A stretch of 64,000 bases of DNA. Source: Paraspadella gotoi (taxonomy: Eukaryota > Chaetognatha). Location of the stretch: positions 18,397,267 through 18,461,266 of the forward strand of contig CM119270.1 of NCBI GenBank assembly GCA_051294375.1, written 5' to 3'. The notes beneath the pieces were generated by a model. It made no database searches. It worked only from the letters and a program-made list of their open reading frames with translations, and was not told the DNA's origin. Both the position numbers and the translations under genes were made by a program. Positions 52,256 to 63,878 of the stretch are shown one piece after another. Position 1 is the stretch's first letter, and each line of letters starts with the position of its first letter.

Positions 52256-55200
52256 AAATAATAAATTTACATTACATTACGAGAGATAAGTCGAGGCGTC
52301 TTTTGGTCGTCGATATCAGACATCGTTTGAGCGGCAAAACATTATTTTATTATCACTGTGACTATCATTATCAGTAAAGAAAGGATTATCATATCATAAT
52401 GAACAGTATCGCTGGGTTTAATAAAAAAAATTATGGGTATTAGGAAAAGGCAAGTGTTACTGACGGAAAATGATTTAAGATGTTCTAATTAATTCAATTA
52501 TATTTTAACAAGGGTTCTTTCTGAGATTCGATGATGTCAATCCCTTGTTCTCTCTGTCGTCATTGGTCAGTCAAATAATTTTTTTGGGATCCCAAAAAAC
52601 AAAATAATTAAAATTGAAACTAATTACAATAAAAATTACAATAATATGAATTATTCAATTTATTGAAAGTTACATTAGGGACTAATAAGACAAAAATACC
52701 TGAAATGTTAACAGCATTATGATAGTGTATTCACACTGCCTCACCTCAAATTACTATCAACCAACTGCATTGGTTTAGCGTCCACTGAGAATCAAAAATG
52801 CACGCAACCTTCAGGTCAGATGACCACCCCCGTTGCTAAGTGAACGATTTAAAAATTAAGTCTTTGAAGAAATCAGATATTTTTATTTTGTATTTACGAC
52901 ATTGTGGAGCAAAATTTTTTATTAAACACTAAAAGTCTCTTCTATATAATAAAAATTTGACATCTCTTCAAATTAAACTGTATGTATGGCTAGAATCTCT
53001 AAGAAAACAGCAACATTGTCGGCGAAGTGTCATTTGTACCATTATAAAAAAAATTTTTAGTAAATCAGAATAAAAGATTTTTGACTAAGCCTATAAAAAG
53101 TTTTATTACAACAGTTTTTAATTATTATCAATGATAATAGTAGTAGAATTTTGTAATGTTAACAACTTTTGACAGAGTTGTTGTCCATTTGGTTTATTCT
53201 GTCAGTACATAGCGAGGTGGGTAACCTGAGATATACAAAAAACAAAAATTTTATTAAAATCGCATATGTTTGATCATTTAGTAATTTTTTATCAGTTATC
53301 ACCTGATTTGTAATGTAATCATTAAACAAAGATACAAGATTATTACAACTTTACTTACAATTTAGATGGTACATATTTTCAATTTCACAAAACATAAATA
53401 TAATAACTGAATTTTATTGATTGTCCACTGTCTCAAATCTTCAATCAACTTTCTAATGTTGAATTTGATGAAACTGTCATAAAAAAGAATTATTTAAATA
53501 AAAAAAGTTTTTACATAACAATAATTCAGAACTAAGACGTTTTTCTCAAACAATCACTGGACTAACCTTATGCCAATAAATATTCTCCAGCATTGTAAGT
53601 TAATGTTATCAGTTCATTAACATAGTATTAAAAGATCCTAAATTGCTGTAAAAACAAGTTGAGCAACAATGTCGGATCTTCCTATGAAATTAATTAATTA
53701 ATTTATCGTTGAATATAATTAATTAATTTTATTTTATTTAATAATTAATTATAAATTTATATACACTTATCATCATCGATGTCCTTAAAATAAAGTTAAA
53801 TGTGACTTTTTTTTTGCATAATTTATCAAATTCGATGTTCTGACATGATATAAGTTTAGTGCCGACAATATTGAGGGGTGGACCGACGGAACTGACAAAA
53901 GTGAATTATAGAGTCGGGATCTGCTGATAAGCAGATCCGAATAAATTTAGTTGGGTTAATAACTCTACCACATCATACTTAGCAATACTATTTTGCCCCA
54001 CAAATTTCTCTTCTCCAAATTCATCTTGGAGCTTCCCTTATGTTGGATATATTTCCACAAGAATAATAAGTAGCATCCTTGGCAGCGGAAATTACTTGGT
54101 GTCCGGAATCGGAGTAGTCCCCACGGAAGAAATCTTCTAATTTTAGATTCTTGAACAAAAAACTTTTGTACAACAAATAATTTTAAAAAATGTAAATATG
54201 TTTTAAAACAGTTTTTTTTTCATTTTCTTATCAGTAAATTATCTATGATTTAAGAAAGTCACATACAAAGAGTGAGACGACAAAGAGACAATGACAGTAA
54301 GATCGGAAGGGAGAGAGAGAGGGAGAGAGAGAGAGAGAGAGACAGAAAAAACAGGAGAGAGAGACAGACAGACAGACAGTGAGAGAGAGACTGACGTTTT
54401 AATACATACATACAATTATCTCTAATAATTTCGTTGTTAAGAAATAAAAATGGTCTTCTTTGAAACCTAGTAAGAAAATGAAAGTATTAATTACTACTAA
54501 AGACTACTATAATAAAAACGAATACTTATGTGAAAAACAATATGGCGTATTCCAGCTTGAGAAATTTTGTCTGTTTCAAGTAAAATATATCCTAAAAACA
54601 AAAAAATCTAGATAAGCAAACGGAAATGTTTTTGAATCCTTATTCTAATGATTATACTATAACATATTGTTTTACTCACCACAGATGGGCAAATTTCTGC
54701 TTTGCAGTCAGAAGAATAATATAAAAATGTTTGATTCAGTGTAGGAAGGAAAAACGAATAAAAAAAGAAAAACAATCGTTTTGCTTTAAAAAAAAAACAT
54801 CAGTAAAGACGATTCTATCAGCTTTTTTTTCAAAGAATTTCGTTGTTGATTCGCGTATTTCACGTCATGCACGACAAACTCGTTATGTCTTCTCGCTACT
54901 TGCAGTCGTAAAAAAATTGAAAAATCACAAGAAACCAGCGGAGAAAAACTTTTTGTAGAATCTTGCTACTTTTTTTTACATAAAAATCGATAACTCAATA
55001 ACTATCGAATAATAAATATAATGATGCACTTTTGGCTAATTATGCTTTCTCTACAATCTCAAGATGGATTTTGCAATAAGTTAACGACTTATATTTTTAT
55101 TTGCTTTTCAAAAATAGGGCATCATTTTTTGTAACTTTAAAATTATTATTTTTGTAACTAAATGTTGGAATTTTTAAAAATCCATCCATGCATTTTGTAG

Positions 55201-55433
55201 ATAGGGAATAAAAGAAACTATGAGCAAAGTTTGGAATTTCTTTGGTCAACGCTGTTTCCCCTGTGGAATTTTTTTAGCCAAAAAAAAACCTTTTCGTCGA
55301 TATCTCAGCGAATGATATGATAAAAAATATTTGAAAATGTTCTGGACAGAGTGGATCGGAGTATCATATCAAGAGATGAAGGAAAAATATATATCTCTTC
55401 TCTATAAAGACCCGATCAATGACACAAAACCCC

Positions 55434-56332
55434 TTAAATTCCGAAATAAATTTTAAGTTTCAAGATTTTGTTTGTGGATTTTCATTAGAGATTTATAGTT
55501 TAGGGATTAGATACTTAAAATCTTTGGTTCAATAGTTGAGTAATATTAATAAATAATTTAGGATTAGAAACCAGAATGAGAGCGTATTCGGAAAATAAAG
55601 TGCCGTTCTTTTTAGAGGGGGACACCGGCACCTATGTTTCAGACTTCGACCTTGCTTCTGTTGCACGCAGACATGATGCAGTGATCTGATAATAACAAAC
55701 AACTACAACACAACGATAATTTTGCCTTTCGCCAAAGACCACAACGCCGTTCGGGGCCCGCCTCTGGTTCTTCGTAATAAGTTTATCCTTGCGGTTCGGA
55801 CCATAAGACATTCATACTGGGACATCTAGGTGCGAGTCCTTGCAGACTGTTCTCTCCTCCCTCCTCCTCCTCCTCCTCCTCCTCCTTTCTCCCAGCGACG
55901 GTTTTCCTTCCAAGGAAACGAATTTAAACAAGAGAGAAAAGCGGCATCTGGCGACTAACGGGGGAGACCGCCCGTCTGTCTGCCTGTCTGTCCTTCGGTC
56001 CATCAGTGGAAAAAAATACTTAGGGAAGACTCCAGTTTCGTTGGAGAAGATTTGTTCCTACTTGAGAGAATCTAATATTAGTTATATTTATGATAATGTT
56101 TCTATCACCACATATCACTGACCACTCGAGCATTGTAACTCGCACAATAGACGAAACAGACCCAAAGTAAAACGCAAGAAACAATACATACATATATAAA
56201 AAAAAACCGTTTCGCGTCTGACTGACTTTTCTTCAATAAATCACGGATCCAAAAACTGAAAGAAGGAAAAAGAAACAAAAAACTGACGACACCGAAAAAA
56301 AAAATGGCGGATGAAGNNNNNNNNNNNNNNNN

Positions 56333-56368
<36 letters not shown>

Positions 56369-56470
56369 TTCTATTTTGAGTTTTCGTCGGTAGAAGGTCG
56401 AATAAACGATTGGGGGTCGAATGAGCGAAGGAGAAATTTCCATCAATCTGAAACGTTGTTATCGGTACTT
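55434..56470. repeat. Left arm of a large inverted repeat
   Basis: Reverse complement of about 61180-62269. Shared landmarks include TTCCAAGGAAACGAATT, GCGGCATCTGGCGACTAACG, GGGAAGACTCCAGTTTCG and GGTCGAATAAACGATTGGGG. It also shares 55620-55870 in direct orientation with 48670-48904. Gap 56317-56332 sits at an (ACG)n run that is fully sequenced in the other arm. Confidence 0.85.
56333..56366. repeat. (ACG)n trinucleotide run beside a gap
   Basis: Its inverted partner at 61287-61375 is longer, with CGT units broken by TCTG and CCGTC steps. The gap likely reflects collapse of this run. Confidence 0.9.
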
Positions 56471-57400
56471 ATAACTGATCATTAATGTATCGAAAACAAT
56501 ACTTTTCCATAAATTAAAAANNNNNNNNNNNNNNNNNNNNNNNNNTCTTAAAGGCATAGGAATCGAGCCGTACTCTTTGATGATAACGCAGAGGATATTC
56601 AATCGCGATGATAACAAACAGTATGCGATAGCTGAATGCGAGAACAATACACTTAGATGCGGAGATAATAAAAAAACTGATGTGATGATAATCAAATGAT
56701 TGATGTCGATGAAGGTCAATTCATCTGATGTGAGTGATAATTCATTCATGCATATGATGAATAATGCATTCATTGAGATGCCGCGATGAAGTTCATTACA
56801 TGTGACGCGATGCAGGTCATATCCATCGTAATAAAACAAACAATGCGTGTATGAATCGAAAGAGAGAGAGAGAGAGAGAGAGACGAGAGTGAGGGAGAGA
56901 GAGAGAGAGAAAGAACGTGACGAGAGGCTGGTCCAGTTTTCCTCCTTTATATTAAAGGTATAATGCAGAAGCGTGGACCGCTATCAGAGCTGATTGAGGC
57001 TCGTTTGTTCGAAACGTATCTAGGTAGGGCGACACGTCTTTTCTCTTCCTTAATGAATTTTTGATTGTTTGTTAGGACAATCCGGGGTCCAACAATTCAT
57101 ATTGATATTTAACTAATATATAAATATTTATCCCAACTCAAATAATTATTATTTTAAACAAAAGAATAAAAATGATTAAATTACTATACACTTAAAAAAA
57201 TTACCAATTTTTAAAATCGGTAAAAAATTTTTAGGCGAGAATAACAAAACAAGTCAATGTTCTAATCTTCTGGAGCAATATCTGTCCTCTTGCTCAACTC
57301 CTATTTTAGAATATACATTTGCCACATCTAGTGGGCCGACCGGCCAAAGTTACATAATAAACAAAAACAAAAAAATTTTTTTGTTTAGAAAGTTTATATG
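56471..57400. other. Spacer of the palindrome, left part
   Basis: AT-rich, with gap 56521-56545 and GATGA-rich words (56570-56830) plus a short GA tract. No gene or conserved element was recognised. Confidence 0.4.
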
Positions 57401-58039
57401 CTAATTAAACTTAATCCCGCCGTCATGCCGGACGACTCATAGCAGCTATACTGTAACAGCGAGCAAGCTGATGTTACATGGAATTGCCTGCATTATAGAG
57501 TTATTCTTTCCTTATTTTTCTAGAAAAGGAATCATGAAAATCTGTCGGATGTTAAATTTGGGATTTTGCTATAGAGAAAAAAAAGTAAATGGCGATAGAT
57601 AAAAGTTTTTAGAATGAAAAAAAATAATAAGAATTGTTCAAAAAAGTCGAACGGTCGTACGCATAGAGAGAGAGACCAAGGAGAGAGAGACGGAGAGAGA
57701 GAGAGAGTGAAAAAAAGTGACTAAAAAATTTTTTTTTGTAAAAAAAAAAAGAGACAGAGAGAGAAGAGATAGAGAAGAGAGCCGGAACTCGTTTACTCGT
57801 ACGGCGCAGTGACGGAGGTAAAAAAAGGTGACTAAAAATTTTTATTTTTTGTACAAAAAAAAAGAGATAGAAACGAGAGAAAGAGAGAGACGAGACAGAA
57901 TAGAGAGAAAGATAGATGAGAGAGCAGAGAGAGAGAGAGAGGAGGAGAGAGAGAGAGAGAGAGCCGGAACACACGTGTTTACCTCGTTTACAAGTGAATA
58001 AATTTTTTTTTTTTGTAAAAAAAAAAAGAGAGAGAGAGT

Positions 58040-58089
<50 letters not shown>

Positions 58090-58097
58090 GAGAGAAA

Positions 58098-58136
<39 letters not shown>

Positions 58137-58800
58137 TTTTCCCGCCAACGATACGCAATATTTAGGGTCACTCTTGTTTATATCGGGCGTGATCTCCGGT
58201 CAAGTTGATTTTTTTATACACGTAACCGCGTTATTAGGTCATGTTCCTCGACATTGTTTACTTCGTTGCCCCGCAAACGGCCACGAAATCCAGGTGAAGT
58301 TAGTTATTTCTTCACATTTTCTCATAAAAAAATCACGAAAATCTCAGATGTATAATTTGGGATTTTGTATTGAGAAAGAAGCGCGGAATAAAGTGTGGCG
58401 ATATAACAATTTTTAGAAGGAAAGAAATATAAGAAATTTTTTCAAAAAACGGTGGTCAAAACAAAGCTGGAAAATTTTTTTGTTGTGTAAAAAAAAAGAG
58501 AGAGAGAGAGCAGAGAGAGAGAGGAGAGAGAGAGAGACGGAGGGAGACGGAGCCTGAGAGAGAGAGCAGCGCCTGAACATCTTTTTTTTTAAACGATTCA
58601 GAAAAGGCAGCGCCTGAGATCAATATACTATTTTTTAGAAAGAAAAATAATCAGTAATCTTTTCATAAAAACGACCGATCACGCAAGGAGATCGCACACA
58701 AAGAGAGACGAGAGAGAAACTAACTCGTTTTTATAACGATTCAGAAAAGGCAGCGCCTAAAAAAAAATATATATAATTAAAAAATAAATAAAAGAAAGGC
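57400..58800. repeat. Complex repeat cluster with GA-rich arrays
   Basis: A segment with GGGATTTTGCTATAGAGAAA and GGCGATAGATAAAAGTTTTT (about 57555) recurs diverged at about 58350. GAGCCGGAACTCGTTTAC recurs at about 57778 and 57960. ACGATTCAGAAAAGGCAGCG recurs at 58596 and 58736. These alternate with long (GA)n stretches and AAATTTTTTTTTGT-like words. It appears to be several short tandem units of one diverged element. Confidence 0.6.
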
Positions 58801-59377
58801 AAAAAATGTTACAATGTTTACAATTGGACAACATTTTCCAATTATTGTCTCAATCGCAGCTTGTAAAAAGATTTTAATTTTTATTTTGTATTAACAATTA
58901 AGAAATAAGCTTCTCAATTAAAAAAATCCTTTGAGTTCCCTTTTATCTAGAAATTTAAAAAAAATTTTTTGAATTCACTCAATATTACTATACTGCAATA
59001 TGTAAATTAGCTTAAATGCATTCTTATACTAATTGGATAATCTATACATGAGTACTATCAATCTCATTTGCTATCTGTAGTAATCATAATGAAGTGGAAA
59101 TTCAAACAAAAAATACTTAAATCCAAATGTAACTGATGAAACAATATCACCAGCTATTCAAGATGAAAAGGCCATATCTAAATTCTTAACTTACCTATCG
59201 ATCGCACACTTTTGTAAAACTCTTATCATGAATTCATAAAATTTCTTATTTTAAAAAAACGGTAATCACAGCCAAACCTATAAAGCTAGTAGTTTTATAT
59301 ATATGAAAACAGCGTGACCACGACGACGACGACGACGACGACGTCACAACAAGAAGCACACCTAAACATGTATAGAG

Positions 59378-59402
59378 CCTGACCCGGCTTCGCCGGTCAG
59401 GT
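59378..59402. repeat. Short perfect GC hairpin
   Basis: CCTGACCCGGCTTCGCCGGT followed by CAGG forms a stem closed by TTCG. The motif is isolated, next to a (GAC)n run, and no terminator role can be claimed in an animal genome. Confidence 0.5.
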
Positions 59403-59489
59403 CGATAAAAAACAAAAAAAACAAAGGGCATTCTTTTTTCTGAATTTCACGAGCGAAGACACCATCGGCGGTGAATATAAAAGAAGGAT

Positions 59490-59660
59490 TGTGGCGATAT
59501 ATCACACCGCCCTCACGTCCGCCATCGTTCAGCCAAATCCATTGGCTCAGAGGGGGAACACACCATCCCAGGCGTAGTCGTTCCATCCACAGTCCTAACG
59601 ACTTCCCTCAGCCGTGGCAAAGCGAGACCGTCCTAGGGTAGCACGCTACAGGATAACCAT
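59490..59660 (-). repeat. Dispersed repeat R1, inverted copy
   Basis: CACACCGCCCTCACGTCC, CCAAATCCATTGGCTCAGAG and CGAGACCGTCCTAGGGTA are the complement of the R1 copy in the DELE1-like intron. A second partial copy follows at 59885-59960. Confidence 0.75.
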
Positions 59661-60159
59661 AATGTCTCTCTCTCAATTTGTCGGTTCAACTCCGCCGTCC
59701 ATCGGCTGGAACTTTTACTCCGTCGGTCAACCCTCGATCATTTTCAGCACGAACGAATCCTGGAGATTGAAACCTCTTTCTCTAAAACCCACTCCGCCTA
59801 CAGCTACCGAGGGGATAGACCATTTTTCATCCCTTGCAAAATCCAAGAGATAGAAAAAACAAAAAACAATCCTATCTCTCTCTTACGACTTCCCTCAGCG
59901 GTGGCAAAGCAAGACCGTCCTAGGGTAACCGCTACAGGATAACCATAATGTCTCTTCGTCAATTTGTCGGTCAACTCCGCCCGTCCATCGGTGAACTTTT
60001 TACTCCGTCGGTCAACCCTCGATCATTTTCAGGCGACGAACGAATCCTGGAGATTGAAACCTCTTTCTCTAACAACCCAACTCCGCTACAGCTACCGAGG
60101 GGATAGACATTTTCTATCCTTTTGCAAAATCAAGAGGATAGAAAAAACAAAAAACAATC

Positions 60160-60690
60160 CCTAAGAGAGAGATTGAAGGAGAAAAAATAATGGACGAGAA
60201 ATGCAGGGGGGGCGTGAGGGGGGGGAGAGAAAGAGATGAGTGGGATAACAGAAAATAGAGAAGGGANNNNNNNNNNNNNNNNNNNNNNNNNGATTGCTAA
60301 TGCGAAATCTGGATGAACCGACATGTCTTTTTTTCCCGCATCGGGGGAAAGGCAGGGAATTGAGTGTAGGGGGGGTTTTTTTGGGGGGGGAGTGAGCCTT
60401 AAAGAGAATTAAGAATATTAAAGCGGAACAGCTCCGCTATCTCACCGTTGGAAAGGGGGAGCAGGTCGGCGGGAGGAGGGCGCGTGCGGCGAGCGGCGTA
60501 GAAGCCGAGTCGACACGGAGTTAGATATTCTCTTGACGAATCCCCCCGAGGTCTTTGGGGAATGTAAAATCCGCGGTTAAGGAAGAGGTAGAAAAAAATA
60601 ATGACGAGAAATGCAGGGGGGGCGCGACGTGAGGGGGGGGAGGAAGCAAATGAGTGGGATAACAGAAAATAGAGAAGGGAATTGTTTTTG
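60160..60690. repeat. Duplicated segment flanking a 25-N gap
   Basis: GACGAGAAATGCAGGGGGGG and GAGTGGGATAACAGAAAATA then GAGAAGGGA occur at 60190-60266 and at 60600-60680. The gap begins exactly where the first copy ends, again a sign of overlapping contigs. Confidence 0.75.
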
Positions 60691-61060
60691 TTTTTTCTAT
60701 CCTCTTGATTTTGCAAAAGGATAGAAAATGTCTATCCCTCGGTAGCTGTAGCGGAGTTGGGTTGTTAGAGAAAGAGGTTTCAATCTCCAGGATTCGTTCG
60801 TCGCCTGAAAATGATCGAGGGTTGACCGACGGAGGTAAAAAGTTCACCGATGGACGGCGGAGTGACTACAAATTGACGTAGAGACATTATGGTTATCCTG
60901 TACGGGTTACCGAGGACGGTTCTGCTTTGCCACCGCTGAGGGAAGTCGTTAGGACTGTGGCTGAACACTACGCCTGGGATTGGTGTGTTCCCCCTCTGAG
61001 CCAATGGATTTGGCTGAACGATGGCGGACGTGAGGCGGTGTAATATACCGCCACAAATCC
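60690..61060 (+). repeat. Inverted partner of 59660-60150, including R1
   Basis: TCTATCCCTCGGTAGCTGTA, CTCCAGGATTCGTTCGTCGC and CACCGATGGACGGC are the complement of sequence at 59985-60115, and 60905-61060 carries R1. This is an inner inverted repeat within the palindrome spacer. Confidence 0.75.
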
Positions 61061-61179
61061 TTCTTTTATATTCACCGCCATATGGCTGTCTTCGTCGTGA
61101 AATTAGAAAAAAGATGCCTTTTGTTTTTTGTTTTTTAATTTATGGAAAAGTTTTGTTTTCGATACATTAAATGATCAGT

Positions 61180-62269
61180 TATAAGTACCGATAATAACGT
61201 TTCAGATTTACTGGAAATTTTCTCCTTCGCTCATTCGACCCCCAATCGTTTATTCGACCTTCTACCGACGAAAACTCAAAATAGAACGTCGGTCGTCGTC
61301 GTCGTCGTCGTTCGTCTGTCGTTCGTCGTCGTCGTCGTCGTCGTCGTTCGTCGTCGTCGTCCGTCGTCGTCGTCTCGGGAAACCCCCGTTTTTCTTCATC
61401 CCGCCATTTTTTTTCGGTGTCGTCAGTTTTTTGTTTCTTTTTCCTTCTTTCAGTTTTTGATCGTGATTTATGAAGAAAAGTCAGTCAGACGCGCGAAACG
61501 GTTTTTTTTTATATATGTAGTGTATTGTTTCTGCGTTTACTTGGTCTGTTGTTTCGTCTATTGTGCGAGTTACAAATCTCGAGTGGTCAGTGATATGTGG
61601 TGATAGAAACATTTTCATAAATATAACTAATATTAGATTCTCTCAAGTAGGAACAAAATTTTCCAACGAAAACTGGAGTCTTCCCTAAGTATTTTTTTCA
61701 CTGATGGACGAAGGACAGACAGGCAGACAGACGGGCGGTCTCCCCGTTAGTCGCCAGATGCCGCTTTTCTCTCTTGTTTAATTCGTTTCCTTGGAAGGAA
61801 AAAACCGTCGCTGGAGAAAGAGTAGGAGGAGGAGGAGGAGGAGGAGAGGAGGAGGGAGGAGAGAAGTCTGCAAGACTCGCTAATGATCCGTTTGGTCTTA
61901 TGTCGAACCGAAAGGAAAACTTATTACGAAAGATACCAGGCGGCCCGAACGTGTTGGTGGTCTTTGGCTGAAAGGCAAAATCTTATTAGTTGTTGTTAGT
62001 TGTTGTTATTATCGATCATGATGTGTCCGTGAACGAAGCAATGTCGAAGGTCTGAAACATAGTGACCGGTGTCCCCCTCTTAGAAAATGAATTCGGCGAC
62101 TTTATTTTCCGAATACGCCCTCATTCTGTTTCTAATTCCTAATTTAATTTTATATCCAAATATTTGACCAAAGATTAATATCTTAATCCCTAACTATAAA
62201 TCTCTAATGGAAAATCCACAAACTAACGCATTAACAAATCTAAACTTAAAAATTTATTTCGGAATTTAA
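61180..62269. repeat. Right arm of the large inverted repeat
   Basis: Complement of 55434-56470, with small indels (for example the longer CGT run at 61287-61375). At its right end it holds the empty TTAA insertion site and continues without a break into the complement of 49.97-46.96 kb. Confidence 0.85.
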
Positions 62270-62517
62270 GCTGAAAACTTTGGCCACATTATCCTCCCTG
62301 CTTCGAGCCTGCCAGCGCCGGAATTACTTCATCTCCGCTGAATACTGCCGCAGCGCTAGGAGCCGCAGCGCAGGGAAAGCCACGCCCCAACCAAACCAAA
62401 GGAGAAAACGGAGGGAGATTCACTCCTGAGTCGAGGAATAACGAAAAATTTTTTGACTCGGACGATTTTATTCCAAATGTTCATTTTTGAAGGCGATAGT
62501 GGCGACGGAGCTCATCG

Positions 62518-62561
<44 letters not shown>

Positions 62562-63847
62562 TCTTCTCTTTCTCTCTCGTTCTCTCTCGTTTTTTCCTTT
62601 TCTTCATATCATCAATCTCATTTCACACTTTCCTTTCTTCCTCTCTTCCACCCTCCCTCCCCTCCTTCCTCCCATTCTCCTTCCCCTCCTCCCTCCCTTC
62701 TTCTTCCCCCCTCCCCTTTCTCCTCCCTCCCCTCTCCCCCAGTTCCCCCCCGCAGGGTCAGCTCGTCAACCTGAAGATCAAAGCCTGCAGCCTTCGTCGA
62801 GAGATCCGCCACCTGAGCGCGTCCAAGAGGCCAACACCAAAGCATCCAAGAGGCCATCCACGAAGTCTCTTTTCCAAGATCGAGCGGGCCGCCGCCACCG
62901 TCCCGGGCCCAAACGAACACCCCCGTCCAGGCCAGAGAATAAAGGTGAGGAAAAGGGGGGGGTCAAAGGTGAGGCTTGGATGGGGACATCGGGCGTATGG
63001 GTGAGAATGTTCAAGATGGTTTAGTAAGGATGACAATTTTGAAGCAAACAAGAATAATTGTGCGGCAAATCTATGGAGTTGAACTCGCCTTACGGCAGAA
63101 AACACAAATTGTGAGGTTTTTTAGGCAATGGAACGAATCGATTTATCTTGGGTTAAGGATCGGAGATTTAGTTCATCTCGGGGTTGAAGTCGAATCAAAA
63201 AGAAAGTCAGAAACTGAGAGAGAAAAAAATGAAGAGAAGAAAAAAAAAGTAGAAATGAATGGATTTGCGGTAAATTGGCGGTGATAAAGACTAAAGAGAG
63301 AGGATTGCCGATTTTGAGGTAAGGCTCATGGCGGATGGAAGCGGTAGATGGGATTGGGATGGAGGGTCGGAGGGGTGAAGGGGCGGTAAAGGGGGAGAGA
63401 GGTAAAGGGGGCGAAGGGGTGTAGGGAACAAAGAGGCGCAAAGGGCGGCTGTTAGGTAATGCAGGGTGGAAGTTGTGTTACAGAGGCCGAAGAGCTGGTA
63501 AAGGGGGCATACGAAGGAATAAAGGGGGCAGAGGGGGATAAAGGGGTCACAGAGAGCGAAGGGGCCCAGAGGGGTTAAGAGGCAAAGAGTCGGGATTTGC
63601 GAAGAGAAGGAGGATTAAAGAAGAGTTTTTTTTTCTGCGGAAAGAAAAAACTCTCGACCGGATCACAAAATAAAGTCAGGAGTCTTGACTCCGTCACCCG
63701 CCGAGTCTTTCTGCTGATTACGATCGGTTGAAAACTGTTTGACTGGTGAACACCTTTCTGTGACTGTGGGGGGATTTATTTTTATTGGTCGTTGTTCCTC
63801 TTTTTTACTTATTTATTATTTTGGGAGCTCAATGATTCCGAACAGAA

Positions 63848-63878
<31 letters not shown>

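Larger units (their letters stand above)
50678..53940. mobile_element. 3.26-kb nested element with about 130-bp terminal inverted repeats
   Basis: The left end, TCGGATCTGCTTATAAGCAG then ATCCCGACTCTATAATTCAC, recurs as reverse complement at 53811-53940. Similarity extends about 130 bp inward through ATATCATGTCAGAA and GATAAAT. Each end starts with a 20-bp self-palindrome (GATCTGCTTATAAGCAGATC on the left, one mismatch on the right). A target duplication is not evident. There is no transposase, and it carries a SINE and a foldback element. Confidence 0.75.
49970..55433. mobile_element. 5,464-bp TTAA-flanked DNA transposon insertion, non-autonomous
   Basis: TTAA at 49966-49969 and again at 55434-55437 flank the block. 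Its ends are GGGGTCTGTGTCAT and the complement of ATGACACAAAACCCC, a 14-15 bp terminal inverted repeat with about two differences. The inverted arm has the empty site: at 62262-62272 the flanks join through a single TTAA (complement reads CAGCTTAAATTCC). This shows a precise insertion with a 4-bp target duplication. TTAA duplications are known for piggyBac, Kolobok and Sola3 superfamilies; the G-rich termini fit Kolobok better than canonical CCC-starting piggyBac. No transposase frame is visible, and nested repeats make up much of it. Confidence 0.8.

Noticed and set aside
49970-55433. Interpreting the 5.46-kb block as an LTR retrotransposon or endogenous virus
   Set aside because: There are no long direct terminal repeats and no gag/pol frames. 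Short inverted ends and TTAA duplications indicate a DNA transposon.
56840-58150. GA-rich arrays considered as a CRISPR-like or regulatory array
   Set aside because: They are simple dinucleotide repeats without unique spacers, in an animal genome.
59378-59402. GC hairpin considered as a terminator
   Set aside because: There is no gene upstream and no reason to expect intrinsic terminators here.
62453-63004. 183-codon plus-strand frame with Leu/Ser-rich start
   Set aside because: The start is a translated CT microsatellite. Only the 62756-62945 portion is meaningful, as an exon copy with splice sites.
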